This document shows, piece by piece, positions 54,792 to 62,874 of a DNA stretch of 64,000 nucleotides. A program made the position numbers and the translations under genes. Position 1 is the first letter of the stretch, and the number at the start of each line of letters is the position of its first letter. This DNA comes from Paenacidovorax monticola (lineage in GTDB: Bacteria; Pseudomonadota; Gammaproteobacteria; Burkholderiales; Burkholderiaceae_C): the NCBI RefSeq assembly GCF_014489595.1, contig NZ_CP060790.1:3224001-3288000 (forward strand). The letters run 5' to 3'. The notes beneath the pieces are model-generated. The model saw only the letters and a program-made list of their open reading frames with translations, made no database searches and was not told the DNA's origin.

Positions 54792-56878
54792 TGAGCACGC
54801 ACCGCCTTGAACCGCTGCTGAACCCGGCCTCCATCGCCGTGATCGGCGCCAGCAACAACCCCGCGCGCATCGGCGGCATGCCGCTCGCCCACCTCACGAA
54901 GTTCGGCTACCAGGGCGCGGTCTACCCCGTCAACCCCAAGTACGAAGAGGTGTTCGGCCTGCGCTGCTGGCCCGACCTCGAATCGCTGCCCGCCGCGCCC
55001 GACCTCGTGGTGCTGGCCATCGCGGCGGCGGACGTGACGCCGATGCTGCGCCGCTGCCACGCCCGGGGCGTGCGCGCCGTCATCGTCTACGCGGCGGGTT
55101 TCGCCGAGGCGGGCGCTGAGGGCGCCGCGCTGCAGGCCGAGCTGGAAGCCTTCGTCGCCACCACGGGCATGGTGGTGGCGGGCCCCAACGCCATGGGCTT
55201 CGCCAACCTCAACACCCAGGCGCACACCAACTTCGCCTCGGTGTTCAACACCGCGCCCATGCAGGCCGGGCCGGGCCGCGTGAGCCTGCTCACGCAGAGC
55301 GGCAATGTCTGCGCGGCCGTGTACGCGATCGCGCGGCGCCTGGGCGTGGATTTCAGCCACTTCATCAACACGGGCAACGAGGCCTGCGTGGACTTCGCGC
55401 AGTACCTCGAATACCTCGCGCAGGACGACGCGACCGAGGTCGGCATCGGCTACATCGAAGAGCTGCGCGACGGAGCGCGCTTCACCGAAGCGGCGGCCGA
55501 GTTCTCGCGGCGCGGCAAGCTGCTCATCCTCTACAAGGCGGGTGAGACCGACAAGGGCTCCGAGGCCGTGCGCTCGCACACCTCGGCGCTCGCGGGCGAT
55601 CAGGCGGTCTACCAGGCCGCGTTCCGCCAGCTCAACGTGATCCAGAGCCACGACTTCACGCAGATGGCGCAGCTCGCCCACCTCGCGGGCTACCGCCAGC
55701 GCAGCGCGGGGCGGCGCGTGGCCATCATCACCATCTCGGGCGCGCTCGGTGCCATCCTGGCCGACAAGTTCATAGTCGCGGGCCTTGACGTGCCCACGCT
55801 GCCGCAGGCGCTGCAGGACCAGCTGCGCGCGGGCATTCCCGACTACGGCATGGTCTCCAACCCCGTGGACGTGACGGGCAACGTGGTCAACGACCCGGGC
55901 TTCGTGCGCACGGCCCTGGAGGCGCTGGCCCAGTCCGACGCGGTGGACACGGTGGTGATCTACGCCCCCGGCTACATGCTCGACCGCATGGCCGACGACC
56001 TGTGTGCCGTCTCGGCGCGCTTCCCCAAGCTGTTCGTGGCCATCGATACGGGCGCGGCCAAGACCCGCGAGCAGCTGCGCGCGGGCGGCGTGCCCGTTTT
56101 CGAGGACATCGGCGTGGCCGTCTCGGCGCTCTCGCCCTTCCTGCTGTGGCAGGAGCGGCGCAAGCACAACCGCTGGCTGGAGGTGCGCCAGCAGGGCGCG
56201 CCGGCCCGCTCCGCCCTGCCCGCCCCGCTGGACGAATACAGCACCAAGCGGTGGCTGGCGCAGTTCGGCGTGTCCGCGCCGGACGAGCGCGTGGCCACAT
56301 CGGCCGACGAAGCCGCCGCCGCCGCCGAGGCCATCGGCTACCCCGTGGTGCTCAAGGTGCTGTCGCCCGACATCGCGCACAAGACCGAGGCCGGCGGCGT
56401 GCGCCTGCGCCTGCAGGATGCGGCCCAGGTGCGCCAGGCCTTTGGCGAAGTGCTGGCCAGCGCGCGCGGCTACGCGCCCGAGGCGCGCATCGACGGCGCC
56501 CTGGTTGGCGCCATGGAATCGGGCGTGGCCGAGCTCATCGTGGGCGCCACGCGCGACCCGGTGTTCGGCATGACGCTCACCGTAGGCCTGGGCGGCGTGC
56601 TGACCGAGCTGTACAAGGACGTGAGCCACCGCGTGCTGCCCGTGGACGAGGCCATGGCGCGCGAGATGCTCGGCGAGCTCAAGGCCTTCCCGTTGCTCGC
56701 GGGCTACCGGGGCCGGCCGCTGGCCGACGTGGACGCGGCCTGCGCGGCCATCGCGGGCTTCTCGCGCGCGGTGCTCGCGCTGCGGGAACAGGCCGGCGAG
56801 GTCGAGGTCAATCCCCTGCTCGTCAGGGAAGCGGGCCAGGGCGTGCGCATGCTCGATGCGCTCGTGATCGCTGCGTGA
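54791..56878 (+). CDS. acyl-CoA synthetase (NDP-forming, acetate-CoA ligase family)
   Basis: Fused alpha-beta ADP-forming acyl-CoA synthetase of 695 residues. The N-terminal CoA-binding domain has SIAVIGASNNPARIGG and the swivel domain has LLTQSGNVCAAVYAIA; the phosphorylated His is probably that in RSHTSALAGD. The C-terminal ATP-grasp domain begins near residue 470 (TKRWLAQFGVSAPDE) with VVLKVLSPDIAHKTEAGGV and ends VEVNPLLVREAGQG. It activates a carboxylic acid at low energy cost, in an operon with a hydratase, a Bug-type receptor and two acyl-CoA dehydrogenases. Confidence 0.92.
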   Translation: MSTHRLEPLLNPASIAVIGASNNPARIGGMPLAHLTKFGYQGAVYPVNPKYEEVFGLRCWPDLESLPAAPDLVVLAIAAADVTPMLRRCHARGVRAVIVYAAGFAEAGAEGAALQAELEAFVATTGMVVAGPNAMGFANLNTQAHTNFASVFNTAPMQAGPGRVSLLTQSGNVCAAVYAIARRLGVDFSHFINTGNEACVDFAQYLEYLAQDDATEVGIGYIEELRDGARFTEAAAEFSRRGKLLILYKAGETDKGSEAVRSHTSALAGDQAVYQAAFRQLNVIQSHDFTQMAQLAHLAGYRQRSAGRRVAIITISGALGAILADKFIVAGLDVPTLPQALQDQLRAGIPDYGMVSNPVDVTGNVVNDPGFVRTALEALAQSDAVDTVVIYAPGYMLDRMADDLCAVSARFPKLFVAIDTGAAKTREQLRAGGVPVFEDIGVAVSALSPFLLWQERRKHNRWLEVRQQGAPARSALPAPLDEYSTKRWLAQFGVSAPDERVATSADEAAAAAEAIGYPVVLKVLSPDIAHKTEAGGVRLRLQDAAQVRQAFGEVLASARGYAPEARIDGALVGAMESGVAELIVGATRDPVFGMTLTVGLGGVLTELYKDVSHRVLPVDEAMAREMLGELKAFPLLAGYRGRPLADVDAACAAIAGFSRAVLALREQAGEVEVNPLLVREAGQGVRMLDALVIAA

Positions 56879-56915
56879 ACTTTCACACCACCATAACCAC
56901 CAGGAGACATTACCG

Positions 56916-57878
56916 ATGATCAAGCAACTGATGGCGGGCATCGCCCTCGCTGCCGCAAGCCTTTGCGCCACGGCCCAGACCGCCTACCCGGGCAAGCCCG
57001 TCACCATCGTCGTTCCGTTCTCGCCGGGCGGCGCCGCCGACATCATGTCGCGCCTGCTGGCCGAGCGCCTCAACAAGCGCCTGGGCCAGCCCGTGATCGT
57101 GGAGAACAAGCCCGGCGCGGGCACGATGATCGCGTCCGAATACGTGGCCAAGGCCGCGCCCGACGGCTACACGCTGCTGCTCGCGGCCTCGTCGCTGGGC
57201 ATCGCGCCCAGCCTCTACAGCAAGGTCAACTACGACCCGGTGAAGGACTTCACGCCCGTTTCGCAGGTAGCTTCGGTGGTGCATGTGCTCGTGGTGCATC
57301 CCAGCATCCCGGCGAAGAACGTGGGCGAGCTGGTCACCTGGCTCAAGGCCAATCCCACCAAGGCCAACTACGGCTCGGTGGGTGCGGGCACGTCCACGCA
57401 CCTGGAGGCCGAGCTGTTCAACAGCGTGGCCGGCGTGAAGATGCAGCACATTCCCTACAAGGGCAGTGCGCCCGCCCTCACCGACATGGTCGGCGGCCAG
57501 CTGCAGGTGATGTTCGATGCCTACGCCTCCTCGGGCCCGTTCATCAAGGACGGCAAGGTGCGCCTGCTGGCCGTGACCACGGCCCAGCGCTCGCAGAGCC
57601 TGCCCGACACGCCCACCGTGGCCGAGTCGGGCCTGCCCGGCTACGAGGCCATGCCCTGGCTGGGCCTGGTGGCGCCCGCCAAGACGCCCGCGCCGGTGGT
57701 CAACAAGCTCTATGCCGAGCTGCACGAGGTGCTCAAGGAACCCGAGGTGCAGGACAAGTTCCGCAGCCTGGGCCTGGACATCATCGGCAGCAAGCCCGAG
57801 GAGTTCGGCGCCTTCCTGCGCCGCGACATCGTGAAATGGGCCAAGGTCGTCAAGGACTCCGGGGCGCGGGCTGACTGA
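56916..57878 (+). CDS. Bug/TctC-family periplasmic substrate-binding protein
   Basis: Tripartite tricarboxylate transporter receptor of 320 residues. A signal peptide (MIKQLMAGIALAAASLCATA) precedes the Bug signature YPGKPVTIVVPFSPGGAADI; further on are VENKPGAGTMIASEYVAKA and IPYKGSAPALTDMVGGQLQV. It binds a carboxylate in the periplasm. No tctAB membrane genes are nearby, which is usual for the expanded Bug family in this group. It is followed by a copy of the palindromic repeat. Confidence 0.93.
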   Translation: MIKQLMAGIALAAASLCATAQTAYPGKPVTIVVPFSPGGAADIMSRLLAERLNKRLGQPVIVENKPGAGTMIASEYVAKAAPDGYTLLLAASSLGIAPSLYSKVNYDPVKDFTPVSQVASVVHVLVVHPSIPAKNVGELVTWLKANPTKANYGSVGAGTSTHLEAELFNSVAGVKMQHIPYKGSAPALTDMVGGQLQVMFDAYASSGPFIKDGKVRLLAVTTAQRSQSLPDTPTVAESGLPGYEAMPWLGLVAPAKTPAPVVNKLYAELHEVLKEPEVQDKFRSLGLDIIGSKPEEFGAFLRRDIVKWAKVVKDSGARAD

Positions 57879-57988
57879 CACCCCCTGAGGCGCTGCGCGC
57901 CTTCCCCCTCTCTCGCTGCGCGGGAGGGGCACGACGCCGGTGGCCGGGCCAAGCCCGTTCCACGGCGTCCCTCGCTGGGCCGCGCCCA
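57879..57988 (+). repeat. palindromic intergenic repeat, copy 3 of 4 (divergent)
   Basis: Starts directly after the stop codon with ACACCCCCTGAGGCGCTGCG, stem CTTCCCCCTCTCTCG.../GCGGGAGGGGC. The third block differs (GGGCCAAGCCCGTTCCACGG) from that of the other copies. Same strand and position relative to the stop. Confidence 0.65.
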
Positions 57989-58021
57989 GCTTTGACAACC
58001 CATCACAAAGAGACGATCGAC

Positions 58022-59230
58022 ATGCAAGTGGGCTACTCGGCGGAAGACGAAGCCTTCCGCCTCACGCTGCGCGAATGGTTCGAGGCGCAGTACCCGCGGT
58101 TCCGGTCTGGCTGGACCACGGCGCACGCGGGCCGCGCGCCCGACCCCAACGACCTGGCCTGGCGCCGCGCCTGGGAAGACCATGTGTGCCAGTCGGGCTG
58201 GTCCGGCCTGGGCTGGCCCGCGCAGTACGGCGGCAAGGCCTGGCCGCTCACGCGCCAGGCCATCTTCCACGAGGAGCAGGCCCGCATCGGCGCGCCGCTG
58301 GGCGTGAACATCATCGGCCACGGCATCCTCGCGCCCACGCTGATCCATTTCGCGAGCGAGGCGCAGAAGGCGCGCTACCTGCCGGGCATCCTCGGCAACC
58401 GCGAGATCTGGTGCCAGGGCTATTCCGAGCCCGGCGCGGGCTCGGACCTCGCGGCCCTGTCCACGCGCGCCGAGCGGCGTGGCGACCACTACGTGCTCAA
58501 CGGCCACAAGATCTGGACCTCGTTCGCGCACATCGCCGACTACTGCTTCGTGCTCGCGCGCACCGACCCCGCCGCGCAGCGCCACAAGGGCATCAGCTTC
58601 CTGCTCGTGGACATGAAGAGCCCGGGCGTGCGCGTGGAGCCCATCCGCCAGATCACGGGCGAGTCGGACTTCAACGAAGTGTTCTTCGAGGACGTGCAGG
58701 TGCCGCTCGACGCCCTGGTGGGCGAGGAGCACGGTGGCTGGCGCCTGGCCATGGCGGCCGCAAGCTTCGAGCGCGGCACCTATTTCATTCCGCGCCAGGT
58801 GCGCTTCGCGCAGGAGGTCGAGGCGCTCAAGCGGCTTGCGGCCCTCACGACGGACACCCCGCGCGATGGCGGTACCGCGCTGCAGGATCCGCACCTGCGC
58901 CGCGACATCGCACGCCTGGCGATAGACAGCCACGTGCTCCGGCTCAAGGGCTACCGCGCGCTCACCCATGCGCTGCGTGGCGGCCCGCCCGGGCCCGAGG
59001 GCTCGTCGACCAAGCTGCACTGGAGCGAGTCGCACCAGCAGCTGCTGGCCACGGCCATGGAGGTGCTGGGCGAGCGTGTGCTAGCGGGCCCCGAGCCCGA
59101 TGGCGCCGACCCGCAGGCCGCAGCCTGGGTGCGCGACTTTTTGTGGACGCGCGCCGAAACCATCCTCGCAGGCACCTCCGAAGTGCAGCGCAACATCCTG
59201 GCCGAGCAGATGCTGGGCCTGCCGAAGTAA
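58022..59230 (+). CDS. acyl-CoA dehydrogenase (first of a pair)
   Basis: FAD-dependent dehydrogenase of 402 residues. The FAD/substrate block CQGYSEPGAGSDLAALSTRA, then KIWTSFAHIADYCFVLART, and the C-terminal ETILAGTSEVQRNILAEQML are standard. The start at 58022 (MQVGYSAEDEAFRLTLREW) has an AAAGAGA ribosome site. Together with the following gene it forms the side-by-side acyl-CoA dehydrogenase pair often seen in steroid or branched-acid catabolism, where the two proteins act as a heteromer; that is inference here. Confidence 0.9.
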   Translation: MQVGYSAEDEAFRLTLREWFEAQYPRFRSGWTTAHAGRAPDPNDLAWRRAWEDHVCQSGWSGLGWPAQYGGKAWPLTRQAIFHEEQARIGAPLGVNIIGHGILAPTLIHFASEAQKARYLPGILGNREIWCQGYSEPGAGSDLAALSTRAERRGDHYVLNGHKIWTSFAHIADYCFVLARTDPAAQRHKGISFLLVDMKSPGVRVEPIRQITGESDFNEVFFEDVQVPLDALVGEEHGGWRLAMAAASFERGTYFIPRQVRFAQEVEALKRLAALTTDTPRDGGTALQDPHLRRDIARLAIDSHVLRLKGYRALTHALRGGPPGPEGSSTKLHWSESHQQLLATAMEVLGERVLAGPEPDGADPQAAAWVRDFLWTRAETILAGTSEVQRNILAEQMLGLPK

Positions 59231-59235
59231 GAACC

Positions 59236-59356
59236 ACCCCCTGAGTCGCTTCGCGCCTTCCCCCCTCTCTCGCACCGCTGCGCGCTGCGGGAAGGGGGAC
59301 ACCGCCAGCGCGGCGGGGCGGCCCTTGCGCGGCGGTTGCTGGCATGGTGCCGTGCG
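59236..59356 (+). repeat. palindromic intergenic repeat, copy 4 of 4
   Basis: Starts six bases after the dehydrogenase stop: ACCCCCTGAGTCGCTTCGCG, stem CCTTCCCCCC.../GCGGGAAGGGGGA, then GCGGCGGGGCGGCCCTTGCG. It lies between the two dehydrogenase genes. Confidence 0.75.
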
Positions 59357-59393
59357 CATTTTTGGGTCATTGAATCGAACGAAAGCTCGTCAT

Positions 59394-60428
59394 ATGGATT
59401 TCGCACTGAACGAAGAGCAGCAGATGCTGCAGGCGTCGGCCCGCCGCTTCTTCGCCGACCACCACCCGCTGGCGCGTGCGCGCCGCGCCTTGCCCTGGAG
59501 CGATGCGGACCAGCGGCGCCTGTGGGCCGACATGGCCGGCATGGGCTGGCTGGCCCTGCTCGTGCCCGAGGCGCACGGCGGCCTGGGCCTCGGCATGGCC
59601 GAGGCCTGCCTGGTGGCCGAGGAGGCGGGCCGCCAGCTGGTGAACCTGCCGCTGGCCGCCAGCGCCGTGCTGCTGCCGCAGTGGCTCGCGGCCTGCGGCG
59701 AGGACGCCCCCGAGGCACTGCGCGGCTGGGTACAGGCCGCGATGGCAGGCGAGCGCGCCTTCCACAGCATGGCCGAGGGCGACGCGTGGACCGACCACGC
59801 GGGCCAGGCATCGGACTGCATCGTGGTGCAGGGCTGGCACGACGGCAGCGTGCCGTTGCGCGCAGCTCTGCGGCCCGCCGGAGACGGCGCGGTGCCGGGC
59901 GCCCTCGACCCCACGCTGCTGCAGGCGCCCGCCACGGCGCTGGCCCAGCCGCTGGACTGGATCACGCTCCCACTCGCGCCCGAGGCCCGTGCCCGCGTGC
60001 GCGCCGCGCACCGCCTCGCGCTCGCGGCCGAGCTCGTGGGCGTGGCGCAGGCCGCGCTGGACCTGGCCTGCGCCTATGCGCGCGAACGCGTGCAATTCGG
60101 CAAGCCCATCGGCAGCTACCAGGCCCTCAAGCACCAGCTCGCCAACGCCTGGATGGGGGTGGACAACGCGCGCCTGGCCCTGCTCTACGCGGCCGCCGCG
60201 ATCGATGGCGGCCTGCCGGATTGGCGCTTCGCCTGCGCGGCGGCCGAATACACGGCCATCGAGGGCGCGCAGCACAGCACGCGCACGGCCATCCAGGTGC
60301 ATGGCGGCATGGGCTTCACGTGGGAGCACGATGCCCACCTCTACCTCAAGCGCGCCCAGCACCTGGCCGTGCGCCTGGGCGGCGCCTCGCGCGCGCTCGA
60401 CCGCGTGGAAGCGCTGGCCCTGGCCTGA
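59394..60428 (+). CDS. acyl-CoA dehydrogenase (second of a pair)
   Basis: Dehydrogenase-family protein of 344 residues, shorter than its partner and with a weaker middle domain. The N-terminal part is MDFALNEEQQMLQASARRFF, then GLGLGMAEACLVAEEAGRQL, with FGKPIGSYQALKHQLANAWM and IQVHGGMGFTWEHDAHLYLK at the C-terminus. The lost middle-domain motifs (no clear S/T-GSD block) suggest it may be the non-catalytic or partial-site subunit of a heteromer with the gene upstream. Confidence 0.87.
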   Translation: MDFALNEEQQMLQASARRFFADHHPLARARRALPWSDADQRRLWADMAGMGWLALLVPEAHGGLGLGMAEACLVAEEAGRQLVNLPLAASAVLLPQWLAACGEDAPEALRGWVQAAMAGERAFHSMAEGDAWTDHAGQASDCIVVQGWHDGSVPLRAALRPAGDGAVPGALDPTLLQAPATALAQPLDWITLPLAPEARARVRAAHRLALAAELVGVAQAALDLACAYARERVQFGKPIGSYQALKHQLANAWMGVDNARLALLYAAAAIDGGLPDWRFACAAAEYTAIEGAQHSTRTAIQVHGGMGFTWEHDAHLYLKRAQHLAVRLGGASRALDRVEALALA

Positions 60429-60450
60429 CATTGGGTTGATTCCGGGCCCG

Positions 60451-60491
60451 GCGCTTGTCCATGGGGCGTCAGAAGCTCCCATTTTCATAGC
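60451..60491 (-). repeat. dispersed repeat, copy 3 (partial)
   Basis: GCGCTTG, 9 nt, CGTCA, 1 nt, AAGCT, 9 nt, ATAGC: exactly the block order and spacing of the copy at 5125-5171 read on the plus strand. It begins 22 bases after the dehydrogenase stop codon. Confidence 0.6.
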
Positions 60492-60561
60492 GCGTCGCGC
60501 AGGCGACGCGCTGTCGCCTACCCAACCTTCGCGCAGCGCGAGGCTCGCTAGCCTTGCGTCC

Positions 60562-60984
60562 ATGCTGATATCCGAACTCGCACAGCGCACGGGCGTCTCG
60601 GTGCATGCGCTGCGCCACTACGAGCGCATGGGCTTGCTGCGGCCCCGGCGCCTGGCCAACGGCTACCGCGACTACGCGCCCCAGGCGCGGCGCGAGGTGG
60701 TGTTCATCGCCATGTCGCGCGCGCTGGGCTTTGGCCTGCCGCGCATTGCCGAATACCTGCGCGCCTGGCGCGCGGGCCGCATCGGGCCCGCGGAGCTGGT
60801 CGACGCCATGCACGAGCGTGCGCGCGAGATCGATGCCCAGATCGCCGCGCTGCAGGCCCAGCGCACCCAAGCCCTCGCGCATGCGGACTGGCTGCGCGCG
60901 CGCCAGTCCGAGCAGGACCGCGCACGCCATGGCGCGCCGCCCCGCGCGTCCTGGCCCCGGGTGCGGCGTGCGTCCGCACCCTAG
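60562..60984 (+). CDS. MerR-family transcriptional regulator
   Basis: Regulator of 140 residues with the winged helix ISELAQRTGVSVHALRHYER and the second block RREVVFIAMSRALGFGLPRI, then a basic coiled coil (MHERAREIDAQIAALQAQRT). No metal-binding cysteine pattern. The start at 60562 is the only good one. An imperfect dyad CCTTCGCGC-AG-CGCGAGG lies at 60526-60543. The stop codon TAG (60982-60984) is the second to fourth base of the inverted repeat of the next element, so the C-terminal end may have been changed by that insertion. Confidence 0.88.
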   Translation: MLISELAQRTGVSVHALRHYERMGLLRPRRLANGYRDYAPQARREVVFIAMSRALGFGLPRIAEYLRAWRAGRIGPAELVDAMHERAREIDAQIAALQAQRTQALAHADWLRARQSEQDRARHGAPPRASWPRVRRASAP

Positions 60985-61250
60985 GGCCTGTTCACATAAC
61001 GCACGGGGATCGCGTTGAGCAGCCTTGGGTGGAATGCAAGGCGCGGGCTCGCCGCAAGGCAGGCGCCTTGCAAGAGACTGCAACGCCGCAGGCCGCCCAA
61101 GGCTGCTCAACCCGAAGGGCAAGCAGGGCGGGGCCGCCACTGCATCGTTGCGCTCCTGGTGCGGGTATCTACCCGCACTGCGTCGCGCGCCTCGCATTGC
61201 CAGCCCCGCCCTGCTTGCGCGACCCCGAGGGTTATGTGAACAGGCCCTAG
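60981..61250. mobile_element. 270-bp MITE-like element with 20-bp perfect terminal inverted repeats
   Basis: Ends CTAGGGCCTGTTCACATAAC (60981-61000) and its exact complement (61231-61250). Inside are nested inverted repeats: GTTGAGCAGCCTTGGG (61014-61029) with 61096-61111; AAGCAGGGCGGGGC (61121-61134) with 61203-61216; and a perfect hairpin GTGCGGGTA/TACCCGCAC (61159-61178). It has no coding capacity. No target-site duplication is evident. Mobility by a related transposase is inference. Confidence 0.7.
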
Positions 61251-61280
61251 CGCTTCACCACCTTTCCAAGGAGCCTTGCC

Positions 61281-61730
61281 ATGACCGCTACCGATCTGCC
61301 CATCGCCCTGCAGCATCTACAGTCCACCGTGCTCGCCATGCCCATGGCGCGCACGCTGGGCCTGCGCTTCGTGCGCGCCGCGCCGGGCGCGGTGGAGCTG
61401 GAGATGCCCATCCAGGACGCGTTCTGTTTCCGGCCCGGCCAGCTGCAGGCCACGGCCCTGTTCGCGCTGGGCGATTTCGCGGCCGTGTCGGCCGCGGGCA
61501 GCCTGCTGCCGCCGGGCTGGGCCAATGCCACGGTGGACGGCAGCGTGAAGCTGTTCGCGCCCGCACGCGGCTGCCATGTGCGGGCGCGTGGCCGCGTGGT
61601 CGATGCGGGGCGCCTGCTCAGCATCTGCGCGGCCGATCTGTACGCCGTGGCCGAGGACGGCAGCGAGACGCCTTGTGCCACCTGGCTGGGCACGGCGCGC
61701 AACCTCGAGGTCCGCTCTGCCCTGGCCTGA
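61281..61730 (+). CDS. PaaI-type hotdog-fold thioesterase
   Basis: Hotdog-fold protein of 149 residues similar to PaaI/YiiD C-terminal thioesterases. Visible blocks are FRPGQLQATALFALGDFAAV and GSVKLFAPARGCHVRARGRV. It probably hydrolyses acyl-CoA or aryl-CoA esters in the cytoplasm. The start at 61281 has an AAGGAG ribosome site after the MITE-like element, so the gene's promoter may lie inside or before that insertion. Confidence 0.82.
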   Translation: MTATDLPIALQHLQSTVLAMPMARTLGLRFVRAAPGAVELEMPIQDAFCFRPGQLQATALFALGDFAAVSAAGSLLPPGWANATVDGSVKLFAPARGCHVRARGRVVDAGRLLSICAADLYAVAEDGSETPCATWLGTARNLEVRSALA

Positions 61731-61739
61731 GCCGCCAGC

Positions 61740-62849
61740 TCAGCCCCGCGCCAGGGCGCGGCGCGCGCGCACGGCGGCGGCCAGATCCTGCAGCACGGGC
61801 ACGGTCTGCGCCATGCTGATGCAGGCGTCCGTCACCGAAACGCCGGGCTTCAGGGCCTGGCCGGCCACGATGTCCTGGCGGCCTTCTTCCAGGTGGCTTT
61901 CGATCATCAGGCCCGTGATGCGTGCGTCGCCCGCCGCGATCTGCTGGGCCACCTCGTGCGCCACCACGATCTGGCGTGCATGCTGCTTGCTGCTGTTGGC
62001 GTGCGACACGTCGATCATCACCTGCTCGCGCAACCCGGCGGCCTGGAGCATGGCGCAGGCCGCATCCACATCGGCCTTCTGGTAGTTGGGCTGCTTGCCG
62101 CCGCGCAGGATCACATGGCAGTCGTCGTTGCCGCGCGTCTCGAAGATGGCCGACTGGCCCATCTTGGTCATGCCCATGAAGGCGTGCGGTGCGCTGGCCG
62201 CGAGGATGGCGTCGCTCGCCACCTTCACGCCGCCGTCCGTGCCGTTCTTGAAACCCACGGGGCAGGATAGGCCGCTCGCGAGCTGGCGGTGGCTCTGGCT
62301 CTCGGTGGTGCGGGCACCGATCGCGCCCCAGCTCACGAGGTCGCTGATGAACTGCGGCGAGAGCAGGTCCAGGAACTCCGTGCCCACGGGCAGGCCCAGG
62401 GCCAGCACGTCGAGCAGCAGCGCGCGCGCCATCTCCAGCCCCTCGTTGATGGCGAAGCTGCCGTCCAGGTGCGGGTCGTTGATGTAGCCCTTCCAGCCCA
62501 CGGTGGTGCGCGGCTTCTCGAAGTACACGCGCATCACGACGAGCAGGTCGGCGGCCAGCGCGTCGGCCTCGCGTTTTAGCTGGCGCGCGTAGTCCATGGC
62601 CTGGTCATGGTCGTGGATGGAGCAGGGCCCCACGACCACGACGAGCCGGTCGTCCTGCCCGTGCAGCACGCGCGAGATCGCGGCGCGGCTGGCCTCGACG
62701 AGCTGCTGCGCGGCTTCGGGCGTGGGCAGCCATTCCTGCAGGATGGCCGGCGTAATGAGCGGGCGCACGGCCTTGATGCGCAGGTCGTCGATGCGCGTGG
62801 TGTCGTGCGTAGACAGTGGGGTGGCAGGGCGGTGGGCGTGGGTCGTCAT
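61740..62849 (-). CDS. aroG: 3-deoxy-7-phosphoheptulonate (DAHP) synthase, class I
   Basis: First enzyme of the shikimate pathway: erythrose 4-phosphate plus phosphoenolpyruvate to DAHP. The protein has 369 residues, the usual size. Blocks include VVVGPCSIHDHDQAMDYARQ, MRVYFEKPRTTVGWKGYIND, SGLSCPVGFKNGTDGGVKVA and MIDVSHANSSKQHARQ, carrying the metal and substrate residues of AroFGH enzymes. Which aromatic amino acid inhibits it cannot be told. Transcribed alone, convergent with the thioesterase gene. Confidence 0.94.
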   Translation of the reverse strand: MTTHAHRPATPLSTHDTTRIDDLRIKAVRPLITPAILQEWLPTPEAAQQLVEASRAAISRVLHGQDDRLVVVVGPCSIHDHDQAMDYARQLKREADALAADLLVVMRVYFEKPRTTVGWKGYINDPHLDGSFAINEGLEMARALLLDVLALGLPVGTEFLDLLSPQFISDLVSWGAIGARTTESQSHRQLASGLSCPVGFKNGTDGGVKVASDAILAASAPHAFMGMTKMGQSAIFETRGNDDCHVILRGGKQPNYQKADVDAACAMLQAAGLREQVMIDVSHANSSKQHARQIVVAHEVAQQIAAGDARITGLMIESHLEEGRQDIVAGQALKPGVSVTDACISMAQTVPVLQDLAAAVRARRALARG

Positions 62850-62874
62850 AAGCCCGCCATTGTCTATGCTCTCC

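Noticed and set aside
54266..56971. A leftward open frame of about 900 codons opposite the acyl-CoA synthetase gene, and a similar one at 17103-19418 opposite copA.
   Set aside because: Antisense shadows of clearly identified genes; composition is biased and no motif or ribosome site supports them.
57710..59035. A leftward open frame of 441 codons opposite the first acyl-CoA dehydrogenase and the repeat.
   Set aside because: Same reason: shadow of a well-supported gene, crossing an intergenic repeat.
61025..61819. Open frames across the 270-bp element and the thioesterase gene.
   Set aside because: The element is a nested palindrome, so frames in it are by-products; the thioesterase frame starting at 61281 is the real gene.
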